DNA of 64,000 nucleotides from Candidatus Chloroploca sp. Khr17 (GCF_004138165.1 NZ_RYFF01000025.1:22099-86098), one strand, 5' to 3'; positions 17,472 through 25,899 are shown, numbered from the stretch's first letter. Numbers and translations: made by a program. Notes: generated by a model not told the origin, from the letters alone.

Positions 17472-17499
17472 TCAAATATACAAATATTCATATATTTGA
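17472..17499. promoter_or_regulatory. Candidate ArsR operator
   Basis: TCAAATATA (17472-17480) and TATATTTGA (17491-17499) are perfect inverted 9-mers spaced by 10 bases in an AT-rich stretch just before the SulP-arsR operon. This is the usual form of ArsR/SmtB operators, so autoregulation is inferred. Confidence 0.65.
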
Positions 17500-17550
17500 G
17501 AAATAGTATAGGGTGGAGACTTCGTTCTGTCAAATAGGGCGATCCCCATC

Positions 17551-17666
17551 AAACCTGCCAGGTGGGCGCCAGGATATGTCTCTGGTACCCCAAGAAGCGC
17601 GGCGGCGTCCACCTAGCAGGTTTCTGGAAACGTGCTTGCGCTGGCCGTTGGCCCCAGCACAAGCAC
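17551..17666. repeat. Two imperfect inverted repeats
   Basis: Arms 17551-17570 and 17604-17623 (AAACCTGCCAGGTGG...) differ at two positions. A second hairpin, 17632-17644/17654-17666 (GTGCTTGCGCTGG/CCAGCACAAGCAC), has one mismatch. They occupy the gap between the SulP operon and the end of the glycosyltransferase gene. Confidence 0.6.
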
Positions 17667-17688
17667 AGGTTTTTAGGGCAGCAGCACG

Positions 17689-18333
17689 CTAGAGACGCGG
17701 CAACAGAGGCCGCGTATAGCGCAACGGCGCAGGATCATTCCGCAGCCGTTCGAGGTCGGCAGCGGTGTCAATGTCATACCAGGCTGGCAGCAGAGCCGTG
17801 CGCAGGCCCAGTTCGGCGGCACGTTCGAGGGTGTCGTGCAAGACGTGCGGGGTGCTCATCGTGACCTCCCGAAAGAGGCGTGGGGCAGATTGACGCAAAG
17901 CAGCCATGTAATAGCCACCATCCTCGCATGGCCCGATGCTCAGGTCGTATTCCTCAAGCAACGCAAACGCACGCCCCAGATAGCTTGGCGGCAGACTCGG
18001 GCTGTCGCTGCTCATCACGCCAACCGCAGGCGCCCCGTCCGCAAAGGCGGCCTCACTCACATGGGCCAGGCGCTCACCAAGCGGCCCATCGCCCTGGGGC
18101 AATTGCCGCAGGTCAGGCGCAAGGCCACGAAAATAGGCCTCGCTGCCGGGTGAATCAATGCCCAGCACCACTTCAATCCCAGGCACGCGCCGAGTTAAGG
18201 CGAGCGTATCCCGCAACATCCCCTCAGAGAGCAGCGTAGCCTCTTCGAGGGTCAACGGGGGACAAAGCCGGGTCTTGGTGCGGCCAGGCAGGGGCTGTTT
18301 CGCCATAATAATCAGGACAGGTCGCTGTTTCAT
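17689..18333 (-). CDS. TIGR04282-family glycosyltransferase (DUF2064)
   Basis: 214 residues. The start VLIIMAKQPLPGRTKTRL is the nucleotide-binding loop. VGVMSSDSPSLPPSYL holds the acidic metal site and IGPCEDGGYYMAALRQ is the family hallmark. C-terminal residues YDIDTAADLERL complete the GT-A-like fold. The family is annotated from arsenosugar biosynthesis clusters, but most members lie elsewhere and the acceptor is unknown. Its ATG overlaps the end of nth by four bases, so the two are cotranscribed. Confidence 0.85.
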   Translation of the reverse strand: MKQRPVLIIMAKQPLPGRTKTRLCPPLTLEEATLLSEGMLRDTLALTRRVPGIEVVLGIDSPGSEAYFRGLAPDLRQLPQGDGPLGERLAHVSEAAFADGAPAVGVMSSDSPSLPPSYLGRAFALLEEYDLSIGPCEDGGYYMAALRQSAPRLFREVTMSTPHVLHDTLERAAELGLRTALLPAWYDIDTAADLERLRNDPAPLRYTRPLLPRL

Positions 18334-19022
18334 CGGCTACGCGCTACTCCTACACGGTCACACGCGGCGGCAAGCGGACAGAGGGAACATTTCGGCGCAA
18401 TCGGCAGGCAGATGTGCTGCCCAAGCGTGACGAGGAGCCGATTGATCGAGAGCCAGTACGTACCAGGTAGCTGTGCCCGCAGGACCATCTCGGTTGCATC
18501 GGGACTGCGCGTGCGAACGTAGCCCCAGCGATTGCAAATGCGGTGGACATGAATATCCACACAGATGCCAGGCAACCCGAAACCAGCCGTTAGCACCAGA
18601 TTCGCCGTTTTGCGACCAACCCCTGGCAAGGCCAGCAATTGGTCGAGCTCATTCGGCACCTTGCCATCGTACTGTTCCAGCAAGATCCGGCTGATCTCGC
18701 GCAGAGAGCGGGCTTTGTTCCGATAGAAACCGACCGGAAAGATCAGTTCGGTCACTTGCGCTTCACTCAGGTTGAGCAAGGCTGCTGGTGTATCGGCAAC
18801 CGCAAAAAGACGTGGCGCAACCACGGCGGTCAACGTATCTTTGGTTCGCAGACTCAAGATCGTCGCAACCAGAATCCGAAACGGGGTAGCCCCCTCGCCA
18901 CCCATCTGGTCAATCAAGGGTTGCGCATAGTGTGGCATCGTCGCTGCGAGAGTCGCCATGACCGTATCAATCGGAAACGGCTGATGCTCAGCCGGGTCAG
19001 GAAGATCAGGTTTTTTTGTCAT
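18330..19022 (-). CDS. nth: Endonuclease III
   Basis: 230 residues. The HhH-GPD glycosylase has RILVATILSLRTKD, the helix-hairpin-helix LLALPGVGRKTANLVL with the catalytic Lys, and CVDIHVHRICNRWGY with the catalytic Asp. A C-terminal 4Fe-4S loop has the spacing CLPIAPKCSLCPLAAAC. It excises oxidised pyrimidines and nicks abasic DNA in base-excision repair. There is no Shine-Dalgarno. A TTGCGC-16-TAAAAT promoter (19051-19056, 19029-19034) lies so close to the ATG that the transcript is probably leaderless. Confidence 0.95.
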   Translation of the reverse strand: MTKKPDLPDPAEHQPFPIDTVMATLAATMPHYAQPLIDQMGGEGATPFRILVATILSLRTKDTLTAVVAPRLFAVADTPAALLNLSEAQVTELIFPVGFYRNKARSLREISRILLEQYDGKVPNELDQLLALPGVGRKTANLVLTAGFGLPGICVDIHVHRICNRWGYVRTRSPDATEMVLRAQLPGTYWLSINRLLVTLGQHICLPIAPKCSLCPLAAACDRVGVARSR

Positions 19023-19028
19023 ATATGT

Positions 19029-19056
19029 ATTTTACTCACTCTCGCAGTAGGCGCAA
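19029..19056 (-). promoter_or_regulatory. Promoter of nth, predicted leaderless
   Basis: On the minus strand TTGCGC (19051-19056), 16 bases and TAAAAT (19029-19034), with the ATG only six bases after the -10. It overlaps the 3' end of the upstream gene. Confidence 0.4.
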
Positions 19057-19631
19057 CCCGGTAGTATATCGGGTTGTTCGAGAGCGTACCCATAACTAAG
19101 TGGGAGGGCCTCTAAGCCACACGCGCGGGCGATCGCACTAATCACGAATTCACTGATCGCCGCCTCTTGCGTCACCCGATCAGCGACCAGTGTGGCCCCT
19201 GGCTCACGGAGGGTCAAGGCCCCAAGCCACGGATGATTCGGGCTGGCAACCGCAACAAACGCACGATCCGCCCCCTGCCGCACGCGATCCGTCGCAATCG
19301 CGGCGGTACAGGCCACCCCAAGCAAGGGCCAGTCTCCTTCACTAAGCGTTCGAGCGCGTTGCAAGGCCCAGTTTGCCAATGCCAGCGCGGTGGTCGCACT
19401 GACTGCCTGCGGCGATGGGTCAGCCACCAGTTCGGCAAGCGCCCGTGGTGCATACACATCGCGCGCCTCAAGGATCGTGCGCGACGAACCAGCCACCGCA
19501 TGTAACCAGGCAAGCGCCAGCGAACCAGCCCCCGCACAGACATAGACAAGGCGTGGCGGTGCCGCATGAATGGCAACAATCGTCTGGTTAACGGGAAGCG
19601 ACGGCAACACGATGTTTCTCCCTCTTGACAT
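19032..19631 (-). CDS. CinA C-terminal-like protein
   Basis: 199 residues. The segments VYVCAGAGSLALAWLHAVAG, SSRTILEARDVYAPRALAELV, AVSATTALALANWALQRA and LLGVACTAAIATDRVRQGA follow the CinA/NMN-amidohydrolase C-terminal fold (glycine-rich start, then the G.ACTA..ATDR element). The family hydrolyses nicotinamide mononucleotide or acts in nucleotide salvage. This divergent form may differ, and the assignment rests on pattern only. It ends ten bases before nth. A Cys-containing tail (GCAYCESE) is unusual. Confidence 0.55.
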   Translation of the reverse strand: MSRGRNIVLPSLPVNQTIVAIHAAPPRLVYVCAGAGSLALAWLHAVAGSSRTILEARDVYAPRALAELVADPSPQAVSATTALALANWALQRARTLSEGDWPLLGVACTAAIATDRVRQGADRAFVAVASPNHPWLGALTLREPGATLVADRVTQEAAISEFVISAIARACGLEALPLSYGYALEQPDILPGCAYCESE

Positions 19632-19701
19632 TAGGGAACCTATGTAGGATGCTTATCATACAACAAAAGTGGTCTCCGTATATCTGTATAAGGAATTTGG
19701 T

Positions 19702-20751
19702 ATGTCAAGTGACCCGACAAAGAATCGACCACAACGCACAGGCGATCTCCTCGATACGGTGAGTGAAGTAGCAGTTGGCGTTGGCCGTTTTGGTTATAGC
19801 CTGCTCTCGCTCGGGCTCAGCATTTTGCCCAAACAATCGCGCGAGTCGATGCATACAGCGGTCCGCGAACTCAGTTACGGCTTTGCCCGACTCCCACGTG
19901 ATTTTGCCGATATTGCGGGCGAAGAGATCGAACACTGGGCCAACACCGATGAAGCGCCCCCTGCACGCGTGCAGAAAGTTGCGGTTGATCTTTTTGATGC
20001 TGAGCCTGTCGCCCCGGCGGCCCCAGTTGGGCCTACGGTCAAAGCAACACCAGTTGCGGTAGCGACAAACCCTCCACCCAGAGAAGTCCCATCACCCGAG
20101 GCAAAGGCGGCCCCCACCCCCGAAGCAGCCAAGTCCGCTGCAGCGGCCCCCGCCCCCAAGCCCGCGGCGGTGGCCCCCGCCCCCAAGCCCGCGACGGCGG
20201 CCCCCGCCCCTGAAGCACCCAAGCCCGTGGCAGCGGCCCCGGCCCCCGCAGCACCCAAGCCCGCAGCGGCGGCCCCCGCCCCCAAGCCCGCAACGGCGGC
20301 CCCTGAAGCACCCAAGCCCGTGGCGGCGGCCCCCGCCCCCGCAGCATCCAAGCCAACCCCAACAGCCCCGGCTACTGGAGGCGCAAAGCCAGCATCAGGG
20401 CCAGAGCTCGAAGCTCCGACCGGCATCAACATCGTTCACATTGAATTTGACCCACCCGGTCGTGATGTTGATGGCGAATATGTGCTCTTGCGGAACACCG
20501 CGAAAGTACCGATGCTCTTGGCAGGGTGGAAACTCAGTGACGGCGGCGACAAGCACACCTTTACCTTCCCCTCCTTCACGCTCAACCCAGGTGGCGAAGT
20601 CAAGATCTGGACAAAGTCTGGCAAAAACAACGCGGGCAACCTCTACTGGAACAGCCGCATCCCCATCTGGAATAATACCGGCGACACCGCAAGCCTCCGT
20701 GACGCGCAGGGCCATGTCGTTGCCCGTTACACCTACGAGGGCAAAAAATAA
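19702..20751 (+). CDS. Lamin-tail-domain protein with Pro/Ala-rich linker
   Basis: 349 residues in three parts. Residues 1-95 are a helical N-terminus (LLDTVSEVAVGVGRFGYSLL...LPRDFADIAGEEIEHW). Residues about 100-235 are a low-complexity linker built from APAPKPAA-like units. Residues about 240-349 are a lamin tail domain (INIVHIEFDPPGRDVDGEYV, LLAGWKLSDGGDKHTFTFP, GGEVKIWTKSG, NNTGDTASLRDAQG). LTDs are Ig-like folds found in bacterial surface or nuclease-associated proteins. No signal peptide is seen, so the location is unclear. The ATG at 19702 has AAGGA upstream. The linker DNA is itself an internal repeat. Confidence 0.8.
   Translation: MSSDPTKNRPQRTGDLLDTVSEVAVGVGRFGYSLLSLGLSILPKQSRESMHTAVRELSYGFARLPRDFADIAGEEIEHWANTDEAPPARVQKVAVDLFDAEPVAPAAPVGPTVKATPVAVATNPPPREVPSPEAKAAPTPEAAKSAAAAPAPKPAAVAPAPKPATAAPAPEAPKPVAAAPAPAAPKPAAAAPAPKPATAAPEAPKPVAAAPAPAASKPTPTAPATGGAKPASGPELEAPTGINIVHIEFDPPGRDVDGEYVLLRNTAKVPMLLAGWKLSDGGDKHTFTFPSFTLNPGGEVKIWTKSGKNNAGNLYWNSRIPIWNNTGDTASLRDAQGHVVARYTYEGKK
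20130..20370 (+). repeat. Internal coding repeat (Pro/Ala/Lys units)
   Basis: Imperfect tandem units of the type GCGGCCCCCGCCCCCAAGCC encode APKPAAAAPAP. Such a region is prone to copy-number change, and units differ by whole blocks. The opposite strand is also open here, but that is a by-product of the repeat. Confidence 0.75.
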
Positions 20752-20767
20752 GCGGATAAACTCGCTG

Positions 20768-20812
20768 ATAGTGGCACAAACGGCCAGATCGACTGGCCGT
20801 TTGTGCCACTAT
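20768..20812. terminator. 20-bp perfect hairpin
   Basis: Arms 20768-20787 and 20793-20812 (ATAGTGGCACAAACGGCCAG and its complement) enclose ATCGA. It lies between the lamin-tail gene and adk-like gene. It lacks a U-tract and belongs to the window's hairpin set with a GGCCAG/CTGGCC tip. Confidence 0.65.
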
Positions 20813-20833
20813 TAACATAGAAGGGTAAAGCAT

Positions 20834-21502
20834 ATGCAGCAACGGCAACATCTTATCTTGATGGGGCCACCTGGGGCAGGGAAAACCACGATTGGGGATC
20901 TGCTCAAGCAACATGAACCCCTTACAAGCATCGCCACCGGGCGCTTCCTGCGACGCGAAGTTGCCCAGGGAACCACCATGGGGCAGATGATCAAACCACT
21001 ACTCGAGCAGGGGCAATTTGCTCCCGACGATTTAGTGGATCGCCTGATGCGACAATGGCTCAACGAAGTACCGGCCGACCAGGGGTTTCTCCTTGATGGC
21101 TACCCACGCAATCTAACGCAGGCGCTCGCGCTCGAAGCGATGCTGGCTGAAATCAATCGTCCGCTGACGCGGGTCATCTCGCTCGAACTCAACGAAAGTC
21201 AAGTTCTTGAGCGGCTGACCGGACGAAGGATTTGTCGTTGGGAGGGCGGGGCCTTCACCCTCCATATACGCGATCAAGCAGCCATCGAACGTTGCGCGAG
21301 TCTCGGGGGCACGCTGAGCAAGCGTGACGATGACGAGCCAGCGATCATCACTGAACGCCTGGCCGTCTATGCCAGTGCAACGAAGCCTATCCTCGATTTC
21401 TACGCCGCGCGGGGACTGTTGAGCAAGATTGAGATTGTTGACGCCAACGGGCCACCCGAAGCAGTCGTCGCAGCGGTACTTGCCGCCATCAAGCAAGCCT
21501 GA
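20834..21502 (+). CDS. Adenylate kinase-family nucleoside monophosphate kinase
   Basis: 222 residues. The P-loop is LMGPPGAGKTT (K17). The NMP-binding segment includes IATGRFLRREVAQGT, and FLLDGYPRNLTQALALE and LTGRRICRW follow. The LID is long, with Cys residues spaced as in Zn-binding LIDs but incomplete, and SKRDDDEPAIITERLAVY closes the core. It phosphorylates AMP or a related NMP from ATP. It lies away from secY and ribosomal genes, so it is probably a second, divergent paralogue. Confidence 0.85.
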   Translation: MQQRQHLILMGPPGAGKTTIGDLLKQHEPLTSIATGRFLRREVAQGTTMGQMIKPLLEQGQFAPDDLVDRLMRQWLNEVPADQGFLLDGYPRNLTQALALEAMLAEINRPLTRVISLELNESQVLERLTGRRICRWEGGAFTLHIRDQAAIERCASLGGTLSKRDDDEPAIITERLAVYASATKPILDFYAARGLLSKIEIVDANGPPEAVVAAVLAAIKQA

Positions 21503-21506
21503 AGAG

Positions 21507-22166
21507 CTACCGTGCCTCTGCATCTGCCCGCCCGTCGGCCAGGTAGGTCTCTAACTGAAGCATCGCGGCCACCAACTGATCCTGACGAAGGGCCGCCGTC
21601 ATATCGCCACGGGTACGTTCGACAACGGCACGGAGGGCATCAGTCGTACGGCGCAACCCGCCAGTAATGGCATCAGGAAAATCGACGGTCACCAACCCAC
21701 TGTAGACTTCGTCCATTGTCTGGAGTAGGCGTTCACCGCGTTCAACTTCACCGTGGCGCAAGCCATCAAGGATCGCCCGACGCAACTCACTCGCTGCCTC
21801 AGCGAGCCCATTGAGATAGGCTGCCGCCTCGACGCCAAGTTCGCGATGGCCGGGGGCCGGTGTATCCGCAAGAAAAGCCAGGACAAGATGCGCCTCAACA
21901 TACTCCTTGAGGGCATCCTGGGTATAGCCAGCAAAGCGGATCGCCGGAAAATCAGTCGTTGTCGTAAGGATCAAGGCAGCAGCAGCCCGCGCCTCGGCGA
22001 GCAGGCGACGTGCCTCGGCAAAATCGCTGCGATGGGTCGCCCGAATACTGTTGGCACAAAGACGGATCAAAGCGCGCGACACACCAATAGCCTGTTCACG
22101 CACCGCATGATCGGCCTCAATCTTGGCCGCACACGCGGCCACAAGTTGTTCAATGTTATCTTGCAT
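21507..22166 (-). CDS. Translin-family protein
   Basis: 219 residues, all helical. REQAIGVSRALIRLCANSIRATHR matches the basic first helices of translin/TRAX. FPAIRFAGYTQDALKEYVEAHLVLAF and LGVEAAAYLNGLAEAASELRR follow the family's EY.EA and G..D...E.RR pattern. Translins form rings that bind or cut short single-stranded RNA and DNA. Bacterial members are known but uncharacterised. It ends four bases from the convergent kinase gene. There is no evident partner. Confidence 0.75.
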   Translation of the reverse strand: MQDNIEQLVAACAAKIEADHAVREQAIGVSRALIRLCANSIRATHRSDFAEARRLLAEARAAAALILTTTTDFPAIRFAGYTQDALKEYVEAHLVLAFLADTPAPGHRELGVEAAAYLNGLAEAASELRRAILDGLRHGEVERGERLLQTMDEVYSGLVTVDFPDAITGGLRRTTDALRAVVERTRGDMTAALRQDQLVAAMLQLETYLADGRADAEAR

Positions 22167-22245
22167 AGGCTACAGAGTACACGATGATCGCCATTTCTGT
22201 CTAGTGGTGAACCTGTTATACTAGTAGGCAATCTACCTAAAAACC

Positions 22246-22329
22246 CAGGCTTGTGCTGGCGAAAACGGCCAGCGCAGTTGGCCGTTTTCGTCAGCACAAG
22301 CCTGATTCTTGGGGGCCTGCGGCCCCCAA
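22246..22329. terminator. Tandem hairpins between divergent genes
   Basis: The first hairpin has arms 22246-22271 and 22279-22304 (26 bp, one mismatch; tip GGCCA/TGGCC). The second is TTGGGGGCC-TGC-GGCCCCCAA at 22309-22329. Both lie upstream of two divergently transcribed genes, so they are not at a transcript end in either direction, which is unusual for terminators. Confidence 0.65.
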
Positions 22330-22421
22330 ACCCCTAGCTAGCGGCTTACGTTCAGGTGTAGGGGGCCAGAATTCCAGGAAATAGGCCTGAATTTACAGTT
22401 AAAATACTACAGGAAGAGCCT

Positions 22422-23105
22422 ATGACGACGCAGCACATCCTGATCGTTGAGGACGAACAAGAGATTGCCAATTACCTACGGCGCGGGTTGGTGCTCGAGG
22501 GATTTCAGGTCACCGTCGCCAATGATGGACCGGGGGGCCTGGTTGTCGCACGTGAAACGCCACCCGATCTCGTCATTCTCGATTTAATGCTCCCTGGTCT
22601 TGATGGGCTTGAAGTAGCAAAACGACTGCGGGCCGCCTCAGAGGTGCCGATTATCATTCTGACCGCCCGTGATGCCGTGGCCGATCGGGTACGCGGGCTC
22701 GAGTATGGGGCCGATGATTATCTGGTGAAGCCGTTTGCGTTTGAAGAATTGCTAGCCCGTATTCGGGTTCAGTTGCGCCGCCGCCAGACGGCGCAACAAC
22801 ACGAACAACTACGCTTCAGCAATCTGACGCTCGACACAGCCTCACGTGAACTCCGCGTTGGTGAACGACGCGTGGAATTAACCACGAAAGAATACGACCT
22901 GCTCGAGCTCTTTCTGCGCCATCCAAATCAGGTGCTCACCCGCGAAGTCATCTTTGATCGAGTCTGGGGCTACGATTTTGGTGGTGAAAGTAACATCATT
23001 GAAGTCTATGTACGCTATTTGCGACAGAAACTCGAAGCCGAAGGCGAGGCACGTCTGATTCAGACGGTGCGCGGGGCCGGATACATCCTGCGCGACTACG
23101 AATAA
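22422..23105 (+). CDS. OmpR/PhoB-type response regulator
   Basis: 227 residues. The receiver has the acidic pair in VEDEQE, phospho-acceptor D54 in VILDLMLPG and K103 in [10 protein letters not shown]. The winged-helix DNA-binding domain (about 130-227) shows [20 protein letters not shown] and [20 protein letters not shown] with GAGYILR at the end. AGGAAGA precedes the ATG. No kinase follows directly: the next gene is a cyclase-like membrane protein, so the cognate sensor is not identified. Confidence 0.93.
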   Translation: MTTQHILIVEDEQEIANYLRRGLVLEGFQVTVANDGPGGLVVARETPPDLVILDLMLPGLDGLEVAKRLRAASEVPIIILTARDAVADRVRGLEYGADDYLVKPFAFEELLARIRVQLRRRQTAQQHEQLRFSNLTLDTASRELRVGERRVELTTKEYDLLELFLRHPNQVLTREVIFDRVWGYDFGGESNIIEVYVRYLRQKLEAEGEARLIQTVRGAGYILRDYE

Positions 23106-23204
23106 CCAGATGACCTCCTTCTGTAATCTACGGCCCTTCTTCGTACAAATGTCCGTGTGGTATCGTCAAGGCAAGGGATGCACAGCGTCACGGATCAATG
23201 ACGT

Positions 23205-24110
23205 ATGTGTTGCTCACGCCTGAGCATTGAACCACCAGGATCGACCGGTTTGCGCCATCTTTACGGGATCGGACGACGACTCAAACTACGCCTTGCCCTG
23301 CTCTGTCTAGGGGGCGCAGCGGTAGTCGCCTTTGTCTACCCCTTGCTTGTTACGCCGGTCATTCTCTGTGCCGTAGGGATGCTGATCCTCGACTGGATCG
23401 AGCTCACCGAAGAGATCCGCAGCCTCACGACCGTTATCACGGACAACCAACCTGAACAGAAGTTCGAAGTTGCGACCGGCGTATGGGGCGAACTGGCCCA
23501 TGCACTCAACCGCCTCTTGCAAGAACAGCGCACCGAACAGCAGATCCGCACGCTCTTGCCAGCGCTCCCGCTAGCCGGAGCGCTGCGGCTCATCGATCGG
23601 CAGCCACCAGCCGAAGGATGGGTGTGCGACATTGGCGTTGTTGCCGTCGAACTCCCTGCATTCAACGAACATGCCCAGCCGACGCTGCAGAGCCTGGCCC
23701 ACAATGCCCTCTATCATGCGCAACTCCACGATGCCTTGCTTACCCGTACAGGCGCAACGCTATTGATCATCACCGGAGTCTTGAGTCCAAACAGCCCGAG
23801 CCAGATCCTCCGCAGTAGTTATCAGATCGCAGAAGCGCTGAACAACAATGCCCTTCACGAGGAGCGGGCCGGGCCAGCCATGAGTCTTACCCTCGGAAGC
23901 GCCAGGGCGATGCTTTTGCCGGGGCTAGGACTCAGCGTGGTGGGTGCGCCGCTTGATGCGGCGCAAGCCATGCTCAAACTAAGCGCCCCGGGGCAACTGA
24001 TCTGCAGCGAAGCAGCCTATCTTGGCTTACGACGGATGGGCACACCACTGGCCCGGAGCGCAGCCCCGTTTAACGAAAACACGCCTCCCACGTATCAAAT
24101 CAAGCTCTAG
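23205..24110 (+). CDS. Membrane protein with degenerate nucleotide-cyclase-like domain
   Basis: 301 residues. The hydrophobic region LALLCLGGAAVVAFVYPLL...VILCAVGMLILDWIEL forms one or two membrane spans (about 30-70). A linker follows, then a region shaped like a class III cyclase (about 125-290: CDIGVVAVELPAF, LAHNALYHAQLHDALLTRTG, LTLGSARAMLLPGLGLSVVG, LICSEAAYLGLR). The metal-binding Asp residues expected in the first strand and after it are not evident, so it is probably catalytically inactive. It may act with the response regulator 100 bases upstream. The start is uncertain. Confidence 0.5.
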   Translation: MCCSRLSIEPPGSTGLRHLYGIGRRLKLRLALLCLGGAAVVAFVYPLLVTPVILCAVGMLILDWIELTEEIRSLTTVITDNQPEQKFEVATGVWGELAHALNRLLQEQRTEQQIRTLLPALPLAGALRLIDRQPPAEGWVCDIGVVAVELPAFNEHAQPTLQSLAHNALYHAQLHDALLTRTGATLLIITGVLSPNSPSQILRSSYQIAEALNNNALHEERAGPAMSLTLGSARAMLLPGLGLSVVGAPLDAAQAMLKLSAPGQLICSEAAYLGLRRMGTPLARSAAPFNENTPPTYQIKL

Positions 24111-24276
24111 CATTTCACCAGGCAGCGTCATGTGTTATGATAACGCATGCACGTTCTGTGGAAGCCGGAAGCCTTCCCCAACCAACATCCGGGAAGGTTG
24201 GCGGCAGCAGCATCGTTGGCGCAGCCAACCTTGCCAGCAGCTTTCTGTAGCTCTCTTTAGTTGTCCTGGAGGAGGC

Positions 24277-24960
24277 ATGAGCGACCCTCACGAAGAGTTC
24301 GAGCAAGAGCGACCACGTCGTACCCGACGCCTGCCCGACGATCAGCCGATCAATGGGGCCGAGACGCCACGCCGAACCGAACGCCTTGATCCCTCTGGTG
24401 ATGCATGGACTCGCGAAGAGCCAGCGAATGCCCGATGGCGTCAAGAGCGCTCGGGAACACAGCGTGCCCCCAAACGCGGCATGTTACCTGGTTCCCCACA
24501 GGAACTCCAGCTCTGGCTTCAGTCAGGTGGATGGAAGTATCTTGCTGGCATAGGGCTACTGCTGGTCGTCCTCTTGATAGCCCTGCTCGCCTTTTCACGC
24601 ACCGAGCAACGTGAAGCAGGTCTGAGTTTTGATAATCCTGAGCCGACAGCAATCATCAGTGATCCGGTGCTTGGCGGCAATCTGCCCGGCGAATTGCCGA
24701 GCGTCGTCCCCGAAGAAGCGTTGCCCCCCCCGGCCCCGGCCCCCCAACGGTTTATTGTCACCGGAACTGGCGTGCAAGGGCTGTTTCTTCGCCCCGAACC
24801 CTCACGCAACACGACGCCGCTGGCAACCCTTTCCGATGGGCAAATCATCGAACAGATTGGCTCGGATGTACCAGGTGATGGCTTTCTGTGGCGCCATGTA
24901 CGCACTGCCGAGGGGCAAGAGGGCTTTGTCGCCGCTGATTTTCTGAGTCCGGTGCCTTAA
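24277..24960 (+). CDS. Single-span protein with extracytoplasmic SH3 domain
   Basis: 227 residues. The N-terminus (about 1-85) is charged, Arg-rich and cytoplasmic, with repeated RRT(R/E)RL motifs. One membrane segment follows (YLAGIGLLLVVLLIALLAF), then a Pro-rich linker and a C-terminal bacterial SH3 domain (VTGTGVQGLFLRPEPSRNTT, LATLSDGQIIEQIGSDVPG, WRHVRTAEGQEGFVAADFL). Such domains bind peptidoglycan or envelope proteins. GGAGGAGG before the ATG at 24277 decides the start; the frame is open further upstream. A small hairpin (AAGGTTGGC/GCCAACCTT) lies in the leader. Confidence 0.8.
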   Translation: MSDPHEEFEQERPRRTRRLPDDQPINGAETPRRTERLDPSGDAWTREEPANARWRQERSGTQRAPKRGMLPGSPQELQLWLQSGGWKYLAGIGLLLVVLLIALLAFSRTEQREAGLSFDNPEPTAIISDPVLGGNLPGELPSVVPEEALPPPAPAPQRFIVTGTGVQGLFLRPEPSRNTTPLATLSDGQIIEQIGSDVPGDGFLWRHVRTAEGQEGFVAADFLSPVP

Positions 24961-25146
24961 ATATTCACAACTCCCCTATACGCCCTTCATACCATCTTCA
25001 CACCTGCTCGCTATGCTGTAACCAGGGAAGAGACAAGGGGTACGTAACCAGCTTACGCAATGGACTGCTCGCACGGGCACGGCCCTGGAGTCAGCTAACC
25101 CTTTGGCAAACCCACAAGGATAGCGTTTATCTAGCTCAGGAGGTGT

Positions 25147-25893
25147 ATGATGTTGATGCGTATCGTGAAGGCCGGTGGAGTCGCGTTGACGGGGGTGGCG
25201 CTCGCAGGTACGCTCGCCTGGTCAGGAATGAATAATACATCGTCTGCGTATGCAAGTACACAGGCGAATGCACAAGTATCTCAGGCATTGTTCCAGCAAG
25301 GTGGAAGCCCTGGCGAGCCGGGCTTGCCAGGGTTGCATCGCAAAGCGCGTGAGCAGGCACCTGAAGCACTCGCCGTGACGGTGCTCGTACGCTCGACAGC
25401 TGAGGTAACCGGGCTGACTGGTGAACAGGTGCTGGATCAGTTGCGTGCCGGACAGAGCCTTGCCCAGATCGCTGAGGCTAATGGGAGTAGTGGCGACATA
25501 GTTATTGAGACTGCGACCACAAAGATCCGCGAGCGTCTTGATACAGCGGTGGAGCGTGGGCGGATGACGCAGGCGCAGGCCGATACGTTGCTCGATGAGT
25601 TTACGTCGCGGGCTGATGAAGTGGTGGACGATACCGAACTGGGGAGCAAGCTGGAGGCACGGCTCGAAGAGATGCGTGACCAGACTGTCCGTGGCGTGAT
25701 GGTCAAACGAACCGCCGAGGCAACCGGTCTGGAGGTGCGCGAGGTCGTGCAACGCCTCGCTGCGGGCGAGACCCTTGAGGCGATTGCCCAGTCTGCCGGG
25801 CTCAGCAGTGCCGATGTGGTCGAAGGCGCTGTCACCGATTTCCGTACGGCTGCCGAAGCTGCGATGATCGAACCTATCGAGTTGGAGCGGTAG
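25147..25893 (+). CDS. Exported protein with duplicated helical domain
   Basis: 248 residues. It has a signal peptide (VKAGGVALTGVALAGTLAWS, cleavage probable near AYAST) and then two repeats of about 85 residues. Repeat 1 (about 78-165) is VTVLVRSTAEVTGLTGEQVL...LRAGQSLAQIAEANG. Repeat 2 (about 180-248) is VMVKRTAEATGLEVREVVQR...LAAGETLEAIAQSAG. Each pairs a G-L-x-x-x-x-V helix with an AGxxLxxIAxxxG helix, reminiscent of peptidoglycan- or LysM-adjacent helical modules; I do not recognise the family. AGGAGG lies three bases before ATGATG, so either Met may start. It is immediately upstream of a two-component pair. Confidence 0.7.
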   Translation: MMLMRIVKAGGVALTGVALAGTLAWSGMNNTSSAYASTQANAQVSQALFQQGGSPGEPGLPGLHRKAREQAPEALAVTVLVRSTAEVTGLTGEQVLDQLRAGQSLAQIAEANGSSGDIVIETATTKIRERLDTAVERGRMTQAQADTLLDEFTSRADEVVDDTELGSKLEARLEEMRDQTVRGVMVKRTAEATGLEVREVVQRLAAGETLEAIAQSAGLSSADVVEGAVTDFRTAAEAAMIEPIELER

Positions 25894-25899
25894 CGTCCG

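Noticed and set aside
19875..20432. Minus-strand Gly/Ala-rich frame, 185 codons
   Set aside because: It is the reverse of the Pro/Ala repeat region of the lamin-tail gene; repeats keep all frames open.
20834..21502. Considered as the main adk of a ribosomal operon
   Set aside because: No secY, infA, map or ribosomal protein genes lie nearby, so no gene symbol is assigned.
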